The notes: a model not told the origin generated them from the sequence alone. A DNA stretch of 13,267 bases from an uncultured Clostridia bacterium (GCA_946184215.1 CAMHER010000039.1:1-13267), one strand, 5' to 3'. Positions 5,252 through 13,267 are shown, counted from the first letter of the stretch. Numbers and translations are program-made.

Positions 5252-6508
5252 TTATATCTCGGGTTCCGGTGTGAAGGAGAAATCGGTCTCGCGGACCCAG
5301 ATCTCACCCGTGGAGGCGAGATACTGGCAAATCTTCACATGGATCACGCCCTCCTCGGGGATCCAGTCGGGACGGCGGAGCACAAGTTTTTTGGTATAAG
5401 AGACTTGCGGGAGCTCATCGCCGCTGCCGGTGATGAGGGTGTATTCCTCCTCCGCGACGATCTCCTCATATTCCTCCGGTGCGGCATGCCGCCCGTTGTA
5501 CGAGATGTCGACGCTGAAGGTCAGCGGATCCCTGACCGCGTCGGGGTCGTTGATGACATAGCGAATCTCGTCCGTCTCTTCCCAGGGAGTGACCACAAAG
5601 CTATCGGCGGGAATATCCGCGTCCCAGTCCCAGCTCGGCTTCTGATAGCTTATCCCGATGCCAAGCTCAAAATCAGGCTCCACCGTGAGCGTGAGCATGT
5701 CCTCGCCATCGCCGGTTTCGTTTTCGTACCAGGCCTTGACCGTCAGCTCAAGCTCCGGCCAGGCGTTGATATCCTGATACGCCTGCAGGTTCTCCATGAA
5801 CAGATCGCCTGTGGAGAGCATCGGCAGCTCAAAGAGGCCGCTTGCGATCTCCTCCTCAGAGAGGAAATGATCGTAGGCCTGTTTGTCCAGCACCTTGTCC
5901 CTTACCGTGACCTGAACGGAATGCAGCGCGCCGATGTTGTCCATGTGTACGCGGGCGTGGTGCTCGTGCGAAAAAAAGAAAAAGTCGGTCGTGATCACAG
6001 GCACCTTGCTGAGCGGTGTGGGCTCCGGCGTCGGCACAGCGACGGGCTCCGGTGTCGGCACAGCGACGGGCTCCGGCGTCGGCGCAGTGTCTGTCTCCGG
6101 CGGCGGCGCAGTGTCTGTCTCCGGCGGCGGTGCAGTGTCTGTCTCCGGCGGCGCGGCCGTCGCGGCAGGCGCGCTCGGCACAAGGGGAGCGCCTGGAGAA
6201 TGAGACCCCCGGCTCGCAGACGAAGCGGGCCAGGCCGCGATCACAAGCACGCAGGCTGCCAACGCAAAGAGCAGCCGCTTCCCTTTGCGCCGTTTGCGGC
6301 GAGACGGGGGAGCATCCCCGCTGCCGCGACCGGGCGGGTCAAATTCCCTGTCTGGATCGGGGTTGGCATAGTCCGGACGCGGCGGAGGGGAAAACTCGCT
6401 CTCCGTGTCGGGCGGACAAAACTCCGCCTCCTCACACGGCGCAGAGAACCCTTCCGATTCAGGAGGATACTCCTCCCAAATCGGAAATTCATGATCCATC
6501 TTTGCCAT
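5252..6508 (-). CDS. Unknown single-pass membrane protein with proline-rich repeats
   Basis: I do not recognise this 418-residue protein. Residues 1-69 are acidic and proline-rich. Basic residues RRKRRKGKR (70-78) precede one hydrophobic segment (79-96), so the N terminus is probably cytoplasmic and the rest external. Residues 120-143 are three exact copies of PPETDTAP, 144-159 two copies of TPEPVAVP, then TPEPTP: a wall- or periplasm-spanning stalk. Residues 170-418 alternate short beta-like strands with acidic loops, with no catalytic motif I can name; a beta-sandwich or binding domain is possible. The ATG at 6508 lies 6 bases after the mscS stop with no clear ribosome site, which suggests translational coupling. 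An in-frame ATG three codons later is an alternative start. Linkage to mscS hints at an envelope-stress role, but that is inference. Confidence 0.8.
   Translation of the reverse strand: MAKMDHEFPIWEEYPPESEGFSAPCEEAEFCPPDTESEFSPPPRPDYANPDPDREFDPPGRGSGDAPPSRRKRRKGKRLLFALAACVLVIAAWPASSASRGSHSPGAPLVPSAPAATAAPPETDTAPPPETDTAPPPETDTAPTPEPVAVPTPEPVAVPTPEPTPLSKVPVITTDFFFFSHEHHARVHMDNIGALHSVQVTVRDKVLDKQAYDHFLSEEEIASGLFELPMLSTGDLFMENLQAYQDINAWPELELTVKAWYENETGDGEDMLTLTVEPDFELGIGISYQKPSWDWDADIPADSFVVTPWEETDEIRYVINDPDAVRDPLTFSVDISYNGRHAAPEEYEEIVAEEEYTLITGSGDELPQVSYTKKLVLRRPDWIPEEGVIHVKICQYLASTGEIWVRETDFSFTPEPEI
6032..6151 (-). repeat. Five tandem 24-bp repeats encoding proline-rich octapeptides
   Basis: Three 24-base copies encode PPETDTAP and two encode TPEPVAVP in the 418-aa protein. 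The DNA copies are nearly identical, so the stalk length is likely to vary between strains by slippage or recombination. Confidence 0.9.
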
Positions 6509-6514
6509 AGCGCA

Positions 6515-7366
6515 TCAGCCGTTATGGACGTCGAGCTGCGGGAAGGGGCACTCCACGCCCAGCTTACGAAAGCCGAGAAGCAGGTCGTGGTTAAGGATAC
6601 GCGGAACCGAAAAAATGTTGCCCTCTTCAATCTCAACGATAAATTTCAGCGTGATGCCGGAGGCGCCGAGCTCCTGCACGCCGAGATAGCGCGGAGCGGA
6701 GAGCATGACGTCCTGGTGGCGGCTGTATATGTCCTGCATCAGCGCGGGGATCTGCTGCTCCAGCTTTTCCAGATCTGTGGGATAGGGAATGTCGATGGAC
6801 GCGGCGGCAATCGAGGCGTTGTCCGAGCGGTTGAGGATGTTTTTCATGTCGGAATTGTTGACGATCTTGATATTCCTGCCGGTGTCCATAATGGACGTGG
6901 TGCGGATGCCGATTTCCTTTACGGTCCCGCGAAAGCCGTTGACCTCGACGATATCGCCCACATTATACTGATTTTCAAACAGCATGAAAAAACCGGTGAC
7001 AACGTCGGCAATCAGGCTTTCCGCGCCGAAGCCGACGACGAGCGCGACGATGCCGACGCTGGCGACAATGGTGTTGACGTCAACGCCGAAAAGGGACAGA
7101 CCCCAGCAGAGGATCACGATGGCGGCGACATAGCGAGTGAGACTGGATAGAATGGTCAGAACAGTCCTGCCGCGATGAGATGCGACCTTGAGCGCACCGA
7201 AAATCAGCACCAGCAGTCCGGCACAGAACAGGACGAGCGCTGCCATCGAAACGACCTTGAAGATGGGATGCGGTAAGGCAAACCGGTCAAGCGCCCAGAA
7301 AGCCAGACAGACGGCAAGTGCGGCGGCCAGTTTTCCGATCACGGATGGGGATGATTTCTTGTCCAT
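6515..7366 (-). CDS. mscS: MscS-family small-conductance mechanosensitive channel
   Basis: The 283-residue product is a membrane channel that opens on membrane tension to release solutes during osmotic downshock. Hydrophobic segments lie at about 10-28, 37-58 and 73-95. The pore helix is at 97-120, rich in Gly/Ala and small residues (VASVGIVALVVGFGAESL). The family's beta domain follows: NQYNVGDIVEVNGFRGTV (132-149), GIRTTSIMDTG, then VNNSDMKN. A C-terminal alpha/beta cytoplasmic domain completes the protein. The length matches E. coli MscS. I place the start at 7366 (MDKKSS) because AAAGGAG lies 8 bases upstream; a longer reading from 7393 would place that ribosome site inside the gene. It lies 82 bases after the 108-aa gene and 6 bases before the 418-aa gene, a likely leftward operon. 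Confidence 0.94.
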   Translation of the reverse strand: MDKKSSPSVIGKLAAALAVCLAFWALDRFALPHPIFKVVSMAALVLFCAGLLVLIFGALKVASHRGRTVLTILSSLTRYVAAIVILCWGLSLFGVDVNTIVASVGIVALVVGFGAESLIADVVTGFFMLFENQYNVGDIVEVNGFRGTVKEIGIRTTSIMDTGRNIKIVNNSDMKNILNRSDNASIAAASIDIPYPTDLEKLEQQIPALMQDIYSRHQDVMLSAPRYLGVQELGASGITLKFIVEIEEGNIFSVPRILNHDLLLGFRKLGVECPFPQLDVHNG

Positions 7367-7448
7367 GTGGGGTACTCCTTTCTCATAATACAACAGGAAC
7401 GCTTATCGACAGCCGACCTCGTCGGCGGGTACACGAAAAGAGAAACGA

Positions 7449-7775
7449 TCAGGCCGGCTCGTAGGAACGGCTGACCTCGTTGCCGTCGGCGTCATATTCG
7501 ACGTTCTCCATCACGGCGTGGTCGACCCGGCTGAGCTTTTTGACGATCAGCCCCTGCCCCTGCAGGTTGTATACCCAGATCTTATAGCCTGGGAATTCCG
7601 GGTCGGGCTTGTTGAAAACAGAGGTCTTGTTGAGACGGCAGAATTTTGCCCGTCCCTCCGGCGTGTCCAGCAGATCACCGGGACCGTTGTAGTACAACTC
7701 GTCCTTCATGGCCTGCTGCTTGAACTCCTCCCAGTTTTCATCGTCGACTTTCATGATGTCTCGCGGATCGATCAT
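7449..7775 (-). CDS. Hypothetical 108-aa acidic protein
   Basis: I do not recognise this protein. It is soluble, with no signal or membrane segment. It has an acidic N terminus (MIDPRDIMKVDDENWEEF), then ELYYNGPGDLLDTPEG, and a beta-rich C-terminal half (YKIWVYNLQGQGLIVKKL, ENVEYDADGNEVSRSYEP). The start at 7775 is firm: AAGGAGG lies 7 bases upstream and a good promoter precedes it. A longer in-frame reading running into the antisense of glnA is not credible. It is first in the leftward set with mscS and the 418-aa gene, and divergent from glnA. Nothing in the sequence indicates a function. Confidence 0.8.
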   Translation of the reverse strand: MIDPRDIMKVDDENWEEFKQQAMKDELYYNGPGDLLDTPEGRAKFCRLNKTSVFNKPDPEFPGYKIWVYNLQGQGLIVKKLSRVDHAVMENVEYDADGNEVSRSYEPA

Positions 7776-7809
7776 GATAAAATCCTCCTTGATTTGGCTG
7801 CTTTTTTTC

Positions 7810-7838
7810 AGAATAGCACACTTTTTCCCCGTCGGCAA
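7810..7838 (-). promoter_or_regulatory. Promoter of the 108-aa gene / mscS set
   Basis: On the minus strand TTGCCG (7838-7833), a 17-base spacer and TATTCT (7815-7810) lie 35 bases upstream of the ATG at 7775. Confidence 0.65.
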
Positions 7839-7884
7839 GAGGGGAGCGGGGAACAGAACGGGCCGCAGACACGGGAAAAATACA

Positions 7885-7913
7885 TTGACAAACAAAACGA
7901 ATGGAATTAACAT
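7885..7913 (+). promoter_or_regulatory. sigma-A promoter of glutamine synthetase
   Basis: TTGACA (7885-7890), a 17-base spacer and TAACAT (7908-7913) lie 38 bases upstream of the ATG at 7951. I see no convincing GlnR- or riboswitch-type element in this short leader. Confidence 0.8.
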
Positions 7914-7950
7914 ACGTTTATTATGTAAAAAAGGAACGGGGGACCGGATA

Positions 7951-10044
<2,094 letters not shown>

Positions 10045-10053
10045 GGATAAAAC

Positions 10054-10089
10054 AAGCGCTGCACACCGGAGAAGAGGTGTGCAGCGCTT
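10054..10089. terminator. Bidirectional terminator between glnN and degV
   Basis: A perfect 14-bp stem AAGCGCTGCACACC (10054-10067) with GGTGTGCAGCGCTT (10076-10089), an 8-base loop and a following T run serves both convergent genes. The left-hand A tract for leftward use is short. Confidence 0.85.
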
Positions 10090-10100
10090 TGCATACAGGC

Positions 10101-10949
10101 TTATTCGTTGATGAACAGGATGCCCAGCGTCTTGGGGCCGCAGTGCGAGGCAACGGTGCAGCCCGCCGTTGTATGATGGATCTCCTTGACGGGGATGGTC
10201 GAGCGAACCAACTCTTCAAGCTCGCGAAGCGTATCCTCGTCCACCTCGCCGGAATTGGTGATAAAAACATGACCGGGACGGACGGATTTGCCGCTGAGGC
10301 GCTCGGTGATATACTGCTTATACACGGACTTGATGCTGCCGCGGAATTTTTTATATACACCAAGCTTGCCGCCGCTCATTTCCAGGCCGGGCTTGAGATG
10401 CAGCAGATTTGCCCCAAGCGCCGCTACGCCGGAACAGCGTCCGCCCTTCCACATAAACTCCAGCGTATCCAGCACAAAGCTGGTGTCCACTTTATCGGTG
10501 AGCGAGGCAACGTGCGCCGCAATCTCCGGGGCAGACATCCCGCGGTCGCGGCACTCGGCCGCCTCGATCACAAGCAGACCGACGCCGGTGGAGAGCATGC
10601 GGGTATCGACGGGATATACGCCGCCAAGCTCCTCTGCGGCGATGCAGGCCGTGGAATACGTGCTGGACAGTTCCGAACTGATGTCAAGATGGACGATTTC
10701 ATAGCCTTCCTCCAGATAGGGACGAAAGAAATCCAGAAATCGCTGAACAGACGGGGCCGAGGTCTTCGGCAGCGTACCGTCGGCGCGGTAGCGGCGATAC
10801 ATGTCGGCAGGGGTAAAGTTCAGCCCGTCGTAATAGCTCTCCTCTCCGAGCAGAATCATAAGGGGGAGGACTTTGACGTGATAACGCTCGACCAGCTCCG
10901 GAGAGAGATCACAGGTGCTGTCGGCGGTGATGATGACAGGTTTGCTCAT
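10101..10949 (-). CDS. DegV-family fatty-acid-binding protein
   Basis: The 282-residue product is full length for the family. DegV/FakB-like proteins bind a fatty acid in a deep pocket; some present it to the FakA kinase so exogenous fatty acids can enter phospholipids. The N terminus PVIITADSTCDLSPEL is typical, followed by TSAPSVQRFLDFF (the T-S-x-P substrate loop), HLDISSELSSTYSTA, GGVYPVDTRMLSTGVGLL and the C-terminal HCGPKTLGILF. The ATG at 10949 has GAGGAA 7 bases upstream. A longer reading to 11246 overlaps tatD antisense and both promoters, so it is rejected. It is divergent from tatD. Whether it is a true FakB cannot be told here because no fakA is in view. Confidence 0.93.
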   Translation of the reverse strand: MSKPVIITADSTCDLSPELVERYHVKVLPLMILLGEESYYDGLNFTPADMYRRYRADGTLPKTSAPSVQRFLDFFRPYLEEGYEIVHLDISSELSSTYSTACIAAEELGGVYPVDTRMLSTGVGLLVIEAAECRDRGMSAPEIAAHVASLTDKVDTSFVLDTLEFMWKGGRCSGVAALGANLLHLKPGLEMSGGKLGVYKKFRGSIKSVYKQYITERLSGKSVRPGHVFITNSGEVDEDTLRELEELVRSTIPVKEIHHTTAGCTVASHCGPKTLGILFINE

Positions 10950-10989
10950 GACAGATTCCTCTTTTGTCGTGTTTTTGCGCGTTTTGGTT

Positions 10990-11018
10990 ATTATATCACC
11001 GCTTTTCACAAAGAGCAA
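10990..11018 (-). promoter_or_regulatory. sigma-A promoter of degV
   Basis: On the minus strand TTGCTC (11018-11013), a 17-base spacer and a consensus TATAAT (10995-10990) lie 41 bases before the degV ATG. Confidence 0.8.
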
Positions 11019-11062
11019 GGGCGAAGTACGCTTCACAGCAAAACCAGAAAACCAACAGCCCC

Positions 11063-11091
11063 TTGCACTTTTTTCAAGCTTATACCATAAT
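11063..11091 (+). promoter_or_regulatory. Promoter of tatD
   Basis: TTGCAC (11063-11068), a 17-base spacer and CATAAT (11086-11091) lie 35 bases upstream of the ATG at 11126. Confidence 0.65.
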
Positions 11092-11125
11092 AAAGTGGAA
11101 TGCAACGAGATAGGTGGGAAAAAGC

Positions 11126-11887
11126 ATGATATTCGATACACACGCACATTATGACGATAAGGCCTTTGAGTGCGACAGAGAAGCGCTGCTTGACGCGCTG
11201 GAGAACAGGGGAGTCGGCCTTGTACTGAATCCGGGCTGCGATGCACAGAGCAGCCGCGCGGCCCTTGATCTGGCCGAGCGGTTCCCCTTCGTTTACGCGG
11301 CCGTCGGCATCCACCCGGAGGAACTGGGAGAGGATCCGCTCACCGAACTGGAGGAAATCAGGGCGCTCACGGCGCACGAAAAATGCCGGGCAATCGGAGA
11401 GATTGGCCTGGACTATTACTGGGATGTGTCCCGTCGGGAGGAACAGAAGGAGATCTTCGCCTCTCAGCTGGCACTGGCGCAGGAGAAGAATCTCCCTGTC
11501 ATCGTGCATGACCGCGAGGCCCATGCGGACGCACTGGAGATCGTCAGGGGCTTTCCGGCGGTAAGGGGGGTGTTCCACTGCTTTTCCGGCAGCGCGGAAA
11601 TGGCGAAGGAGCTGCTGCGCCGCGGCTGGTATCTCGGCTTTGACGGGCCTGTGACCTATAAAAATGCCCGCAAGGCGCTTGAGGTGCTCGATGTCACGCC
11701 CCTTGACAGGATCCTTGTTGAGACCGACAGTCCCTACATGAGCCCCGTCCCGCTGCGCGGCAAGCGAAACGACTCCTCCAACCTGATTTACGTTATCCAG
11801 AAGATTGCGGAGGTCAAAGGCGTCCCGCCCGAAGAAATCGAGTGCATCACCTGCGAGAACGGAAAAAAGCTGTTCCGCATTTCATAA
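11126..11887 (+). CDS. tatD: TatD-family metal-dependent DNase/hydrolase
   Basis: The 253-residue product is a TIM-barrel hydrolase of the TatD family (3'-5' exonuclease and repair-type activities are known for members; the physiological substrate is often unclear). Metal ligands appear in order: HAH (H6, H8), GEIGLDYY (E92), VIVHDREAH (H128), FHCFSGS (H151) and ETDSPYM (D201). NPGCDA, AAVGIHPEE and PYMSPVPLRGKRN are further family blocks. I prefer the ATG at 11126, with AGGTGG upstream, over a GTG at 11114 that falls within that ribosome site. In many Firmicutes tatD lies with metG, rnmV and ksgA; here it stands alone, divergent from degV, with mobile-element debris immediately downstream. 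Confidence 0.95.
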   Translation: MIFDTHAHYDDKAFECDREALLDALENRGVGLVLNPGCDAQSSRAALDLAERFPFVYAAVGIHPEELGEDPLTELEEIRALTAHEKCRAIGEIGLDYYWDVSRREEQKEIFASQLALAQEKNLPVIVHDREAHADALEIVRGFPAVRGVFHCFSGSAEMAKELLRRGWYLGFDGPVTYKNARKALEVLDVTPLDRILVETDSPYMSPVPLRGKRNDSSNLIYVIQKIAEVKGVPPEEIECITCENGKKLFRIS

Positions 11888-11899
11888 ATGAAAGCAGCG

Positions 11900-11975
11900 C
11901 CGCCCCAATGGGCGGGTGTCGTAAAACAGTTTTATAGTGTTTTACAGGGACGGCATGACTTACGGGTCATGCCGT
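11900..11975 (+). terminator. Three successive hairpins after tatD, the last a likely terminator
   Basis: Dyads lie at CCGCCC/GGGCGG (11900-11915), GTAAAAC/GTTTTAC (11921-11945) and a perfect 10-bp ACGGCATGAC/GTCATGCCGT (11950-11975) followed by a T-rich tract. The last includes the stop codon of the leftward recombinase remnant. The stretch is where an element boundary would be expected. Confidence 0.6.
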
Positions 11976-12359
11976 TTCCTGTTTCATCAGTTCATCCAGA
12001 GGGATAAAGCCTACGAAATCATAGCAGATACTGATGCTCTGACGCCGCTTTCCGCTGCTCTTGTCCGGAGCCCCGATATAGATCGCCTTGATCAGATCAT
12101 GGGCTGCATAAGCGGTCAATTCGTCCAGATCCGCATATTGATGAACCTTCTGGATAAACAGTTCCAAATTCTGATTCTGCTGGTCCTGTACTTCGATCTC
12201 CTGCCGCAATGTCTCCGCGTTCACTTTCAAGGCCTGTTGCTCTTCTTCATAGCTGCTGCTCATCACAGCAAAGCGTTCATCGCTCAGCTTTCCGGCCACA
12301 TTGTCCTCGTAGATCCTTACGAAGAGCTTGTTCATTCTTTGCTTCCCGGCTGACTGCAA
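11967..12359 (-). pseudogene. C-terminal remnant of a large serine recombinase (DUF4368 type)
   Basis: The 130-residue open frame matches the C-terminal region of TnpX-like large serine recombinases that mobilise integrative elements in Clostridia. LFVRIYEDNVAGKLSDERF is followed by a coiled-coil segment (SYEEEQQALKVNAETLRQEI), then AHDLIKAIYIGAPDKSSGKR and a YDFVGFIPL end. The catalytic N-terminal resolvase domain, with its active serine, and the zinc ribbon are absent. The frame opens from a stop near 12440 with sequence that no longer resembles a recombinase, so the join is probably near 12350-12360. I see no start codon with a good ribosome site. It lies leftward, right after tatD, in the position these recombinases take at an element end. 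It is almost certainly non-functional as a recombinase. Confidence 0.8.
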
Positions 12360-12466
12360 ACGCGATGTTCTTCGCCGTGCAGTTCGGATTCGGACAATCG
12401 AATGAAGGAAGTCGAAGACGATCTTCTGCGATGGTGTTTTTCAATTTCTGCCTGTGTCCTCCGCGA

Positions 12467-13075
12467 TCAATGCTTATGATACGAGCCTTTCACAACGCCT
12501 TGGATTTGCAGCTCGTCTACGATAATGTCGGGATACATTTCGGTATTCGGATTGCAGGAATGGAGAATATACTTTTTGTTCTTCTGATCGAAACCAAGCT
12601 TTTTCAGATTGTTCTTTCCGTCAAAGAGTGCGATCACAAGATCGCCCACGTTTGCGGTTTCCTGCCGTTTCACAAAAACATAATCTCCAGGGAAGATGCC
12701 TGCGCCGATCATACTTTCGCCTTTGGCAATCAGCGCAAAGTAATCACCCTTTTCCACCAGCGTCTCGGGCATTCGGATCGTCTCAATGAATCGCTGTTCT
12801 TCTTCCTGGCCGGGGCCGCAGGCGACGGTCCCCAAAACCGCGATCCCATGAATGGGCGAGACTTCGCTCATCTCTTTCGTGCGTGCACTGCGATAGCCGT
12901 TATAACTCAGCTCGCCCTTTTCCTGCATATCCACAAGGTAGCGATGAACGGTTGAAAGTGGAATTCCCGTTCCTTCGACGATTTCTCTCACGCTGGGGAC
13001 TTTATCGTGTTCGTAATAAAACGCGTTGATGAAATCTGCGATGATCGGTTTCTTCGATTCGTCTTTCCTTCGCAT
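12467..13075 (-). CDS. LexA/UmuD-like self-cleaving transcriptional repressor (S24 family)
   Basis: This 202-residue protein has an N-terminal winged-helix like LexA (about 10-66: VPSVREIVEGTGIPLSTVHRYL, helix-turn-helix) and a C-terminal S24 peptidase domain. The catalytic serine is S121 (GESMIGAGIFPGD) and the lysine is K158 (NNLKKLGF). The predicted self-cleavage bond is C86-G87 in TVACGPG, a Cys-Gly site as in UmuD, not the Ala-Gly of LexA. RecA-stimulated self-cleavage in response to DNA damage would relieve repression. The ATG at 13075 has GGAGG 5 bases upstream. A TTG/GTG-type start at 13093 would overlap the operator and is less likely. Its promoter holds a paired operator. The region is more AT-rich than genes to the left. 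It could be the host SOS regulator or an element-borne one; I favour the latter because of the recombinase remnant. Confidence 0.9.
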   Translation of the reverse strand: MRRKDESKKPIIADFINAFYYEHDKVPSVREIVEGTGIPLSTVHRYLVDMQEKGELSYNGYRSARTKEMSEVSPIHGIAVLGTVACGPGQEEEQRFIETIRMPETLVEKGDYFALIAKGESMIGAGIFPGDYVFVKRQETANVGDLVIALFDGKNNLKKLGFDQKNKKYILHSCNPNTEMYPDIIVDELQIQGVVKGSYHKH

Positions 13076-13088
13076 AATGGCCTCCAAA

Positions 13089-13138
13089 GACACAGAGTGT
13101 TTCTAATAGAGAGTAGAATATTCGAAACGCTCTGTGTC
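13089..13138 (-). promoter_or_regulatory. Paired inverted operator over the lexA-like promoter
   Basis: GACACAGAGTGTTTC (13089-13103) and GAAACGCTCTGTGTC (13124-13138) are inverted copies with 14 of 15 positions complementary, separated by 20 bases. Each contains its own dyad, ACAC-aga-GTGT and ACGC-tct-GTGT. One site covers the -35 box, the other the predicted transcription start. This suggests autorepression by two cooperating dimers. The sequence is unlike the common Gram-positive SOS box (GAAC-N4-GTTC). Confidence 0.8.
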
Positions 13139-13140
13139 AA
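13112..13140 (-). promoter_or_regulatory. Promoter of the lexA-like gene
   Basis: On the minus strand a consensus TTGACA (13140-13135), a 17-base spacer and a weaker TCTACT (13117-13112) precede a leader of about 30 bases to the ATG at 13075. Confidence 0.75.
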
Positions 13141-13211
13141 TATCTTTTTGAAAAAATCTGTTTCCCATTCATGCACGGTTAATGAAAAAAAGAAAAGCTG
13201 GTGGATTACAG

Positions 13212-13240
13212 TTGACAAGTGACCTTTCGTTCACTATAAT
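13212..13240 (+). promoter_or_regulatory. Consensus-perfect rightward sigma-A promoter
   Basis: TTGACA (13212-13217), exactly 17 bases, then TATAAT (13235-13240): both boxes and spacing are ideal. It points out of the window, so the driven gene is not visible. Such strength normally needs tight repression, which the overlapping palindrome supplies. Confidence 0.93.
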
Positions 13241-13260
13241 AGGTGAACGAAAGGTCACTT
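13217..13260. promoter_or_regulatory. Perfect 18-bp-arm palindromic operator around the -10 box
   Basis: Arm 13217-13234 (AAGTGACCTTTCGTTCAC) is the exact reverse complement of arm 13243-13260, with 8 bases (TATAATAG) between. The spacer region and the transcription start are thus both covered. Each arm also contains GTGA-N8-TCAC, an imperfect dyad of 16 bases, so this may be two repressor dimer sites. It shares no core with the lexA-like operator at 13089-13138, which points to a different regulator. Confidence 0.93.
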
Positions 13261-13267
13261 AACTTTT

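Noticed and set aside
3424..5307. 627-codon minus-strand frame
   Set aside because: It is the antisense shadow of the DUF853 gene and crosses its promoter and terminator.
5339..7150. 603-codon plus-strand frame
   Set aside because: It is antisense to the 418-aa and mscS genes; arginine-rich, low-complexity translation.
7382..7448. GCCGAC-gag-GTCGGC hairpin between the 108-aa gene and mscS
   Set aside because: It has no T tract, so a terminator cannot be claimed; it may be a processing site or chance. A weak TATTAT box near 7386 lacks a convincing -35.
7708..7950. Upstream in-frame extension of glutamine synthetase
   Set aside because: It overlaps the divergent gene and the TTGACA promoter; GSIII proteins start at the MNTVTDIFGS position.
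10950..11246. Upstream extension of degV
   Set aside because: It overlaps both divergent promoters and tatD; the family N terminus is at 10949.
12209..12955. 248-codon plus-strand frame
   Set aside because: It is antisense to the recombinase fragment and the repressor, with no ribosome site or family match.
12988..13222. Small frames on both strands over the right-end control region
   Set aside because: They cover promoters and operators and have no ribosome sites.

Overview
The window looks like chromosomal DNA of a moderately GC-rich, gut-type member of the Clostridia (Firmicutes), perhaps Oscillospiraceae/Ruminococcaceae. The basis is strong GGAGG-type ribosome sites, near-consensus sigma-A promoters, tRNA genes with encoded CCA, a type III glutamine synthetase, a DUF853 ATPase and a GH25 lysozyme-like protein with a PTPEP tail. 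The family assignment is an inference; no rRNA or other taxonomic marker is present.

Layout. (1) 1-212: leftward tRNA pair, tRNA-Tyr (cut by the window edge) and tRNA-Thr, behind a strong promoter. (2) 263-1224: membrane-anchored GH25 lysozyme-family protein. (3) 1235-1695: leftward tRNA-Gly(CCC) followed by an unusual array. The tRNA 3' end (22 bp, exact) recurs at a 146-147 bp period, each time with a terminator-like hairpin inside a 9-10 bp inverted repeat, and variable GC-rich hairpins lie between the copies. (4) 1723-3358: rdgB (XTP/dITP pyrophosphatase) converging on cdsA (CDP-diglyceride synthase) across a bidirectional terminator. (5) 3437-5236: DUF853/HerA-like ATPase with an alanine-rich 11-residue-repeat tail. 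(6) 7838 back to 5252, leftward: an unknown 108-aa protein, an MscS-family channel, and an unknown 418-aa single-pass membrane protein with repeated proline-rich octapeptides. (7) 7885-10089: type III glutamine synthetase with its own strong promoter and terminator. (8) 10101-11887: divergent degV and tatD, each with its own promoter.

(9) From about 11890 to the right end the character changes. Sequence becomes visibly more AT-rich. There is a C-terminal remnant of a large serine recombinase (DUF4368 type), a LexA/UmuD-like self-cleaving repressor whose promoter carries a paired inverted operator, and a consensus-perfect rightward promoter (TTGACA-17-TATAAT) whose -10 box sits in the 8-bp centre of a perfect 18-bp-arm palindrome. 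This looks like the edge of a decayed or partly captured integrative element inserted downstream of tatD. The promoter's target gene lies outside the window.

Most protein genes left of 11890 are ordinary housekeeping functions: nucleotide-pool cleaning, phospholipid synthesis, nitrogen assimilation, osmotic release and lipid binding. The parts most worth a second look are the tRNA-Gly 3'-end cassette array, the mscS-linked unknown membrane protein, and the regulatory module at the right end.
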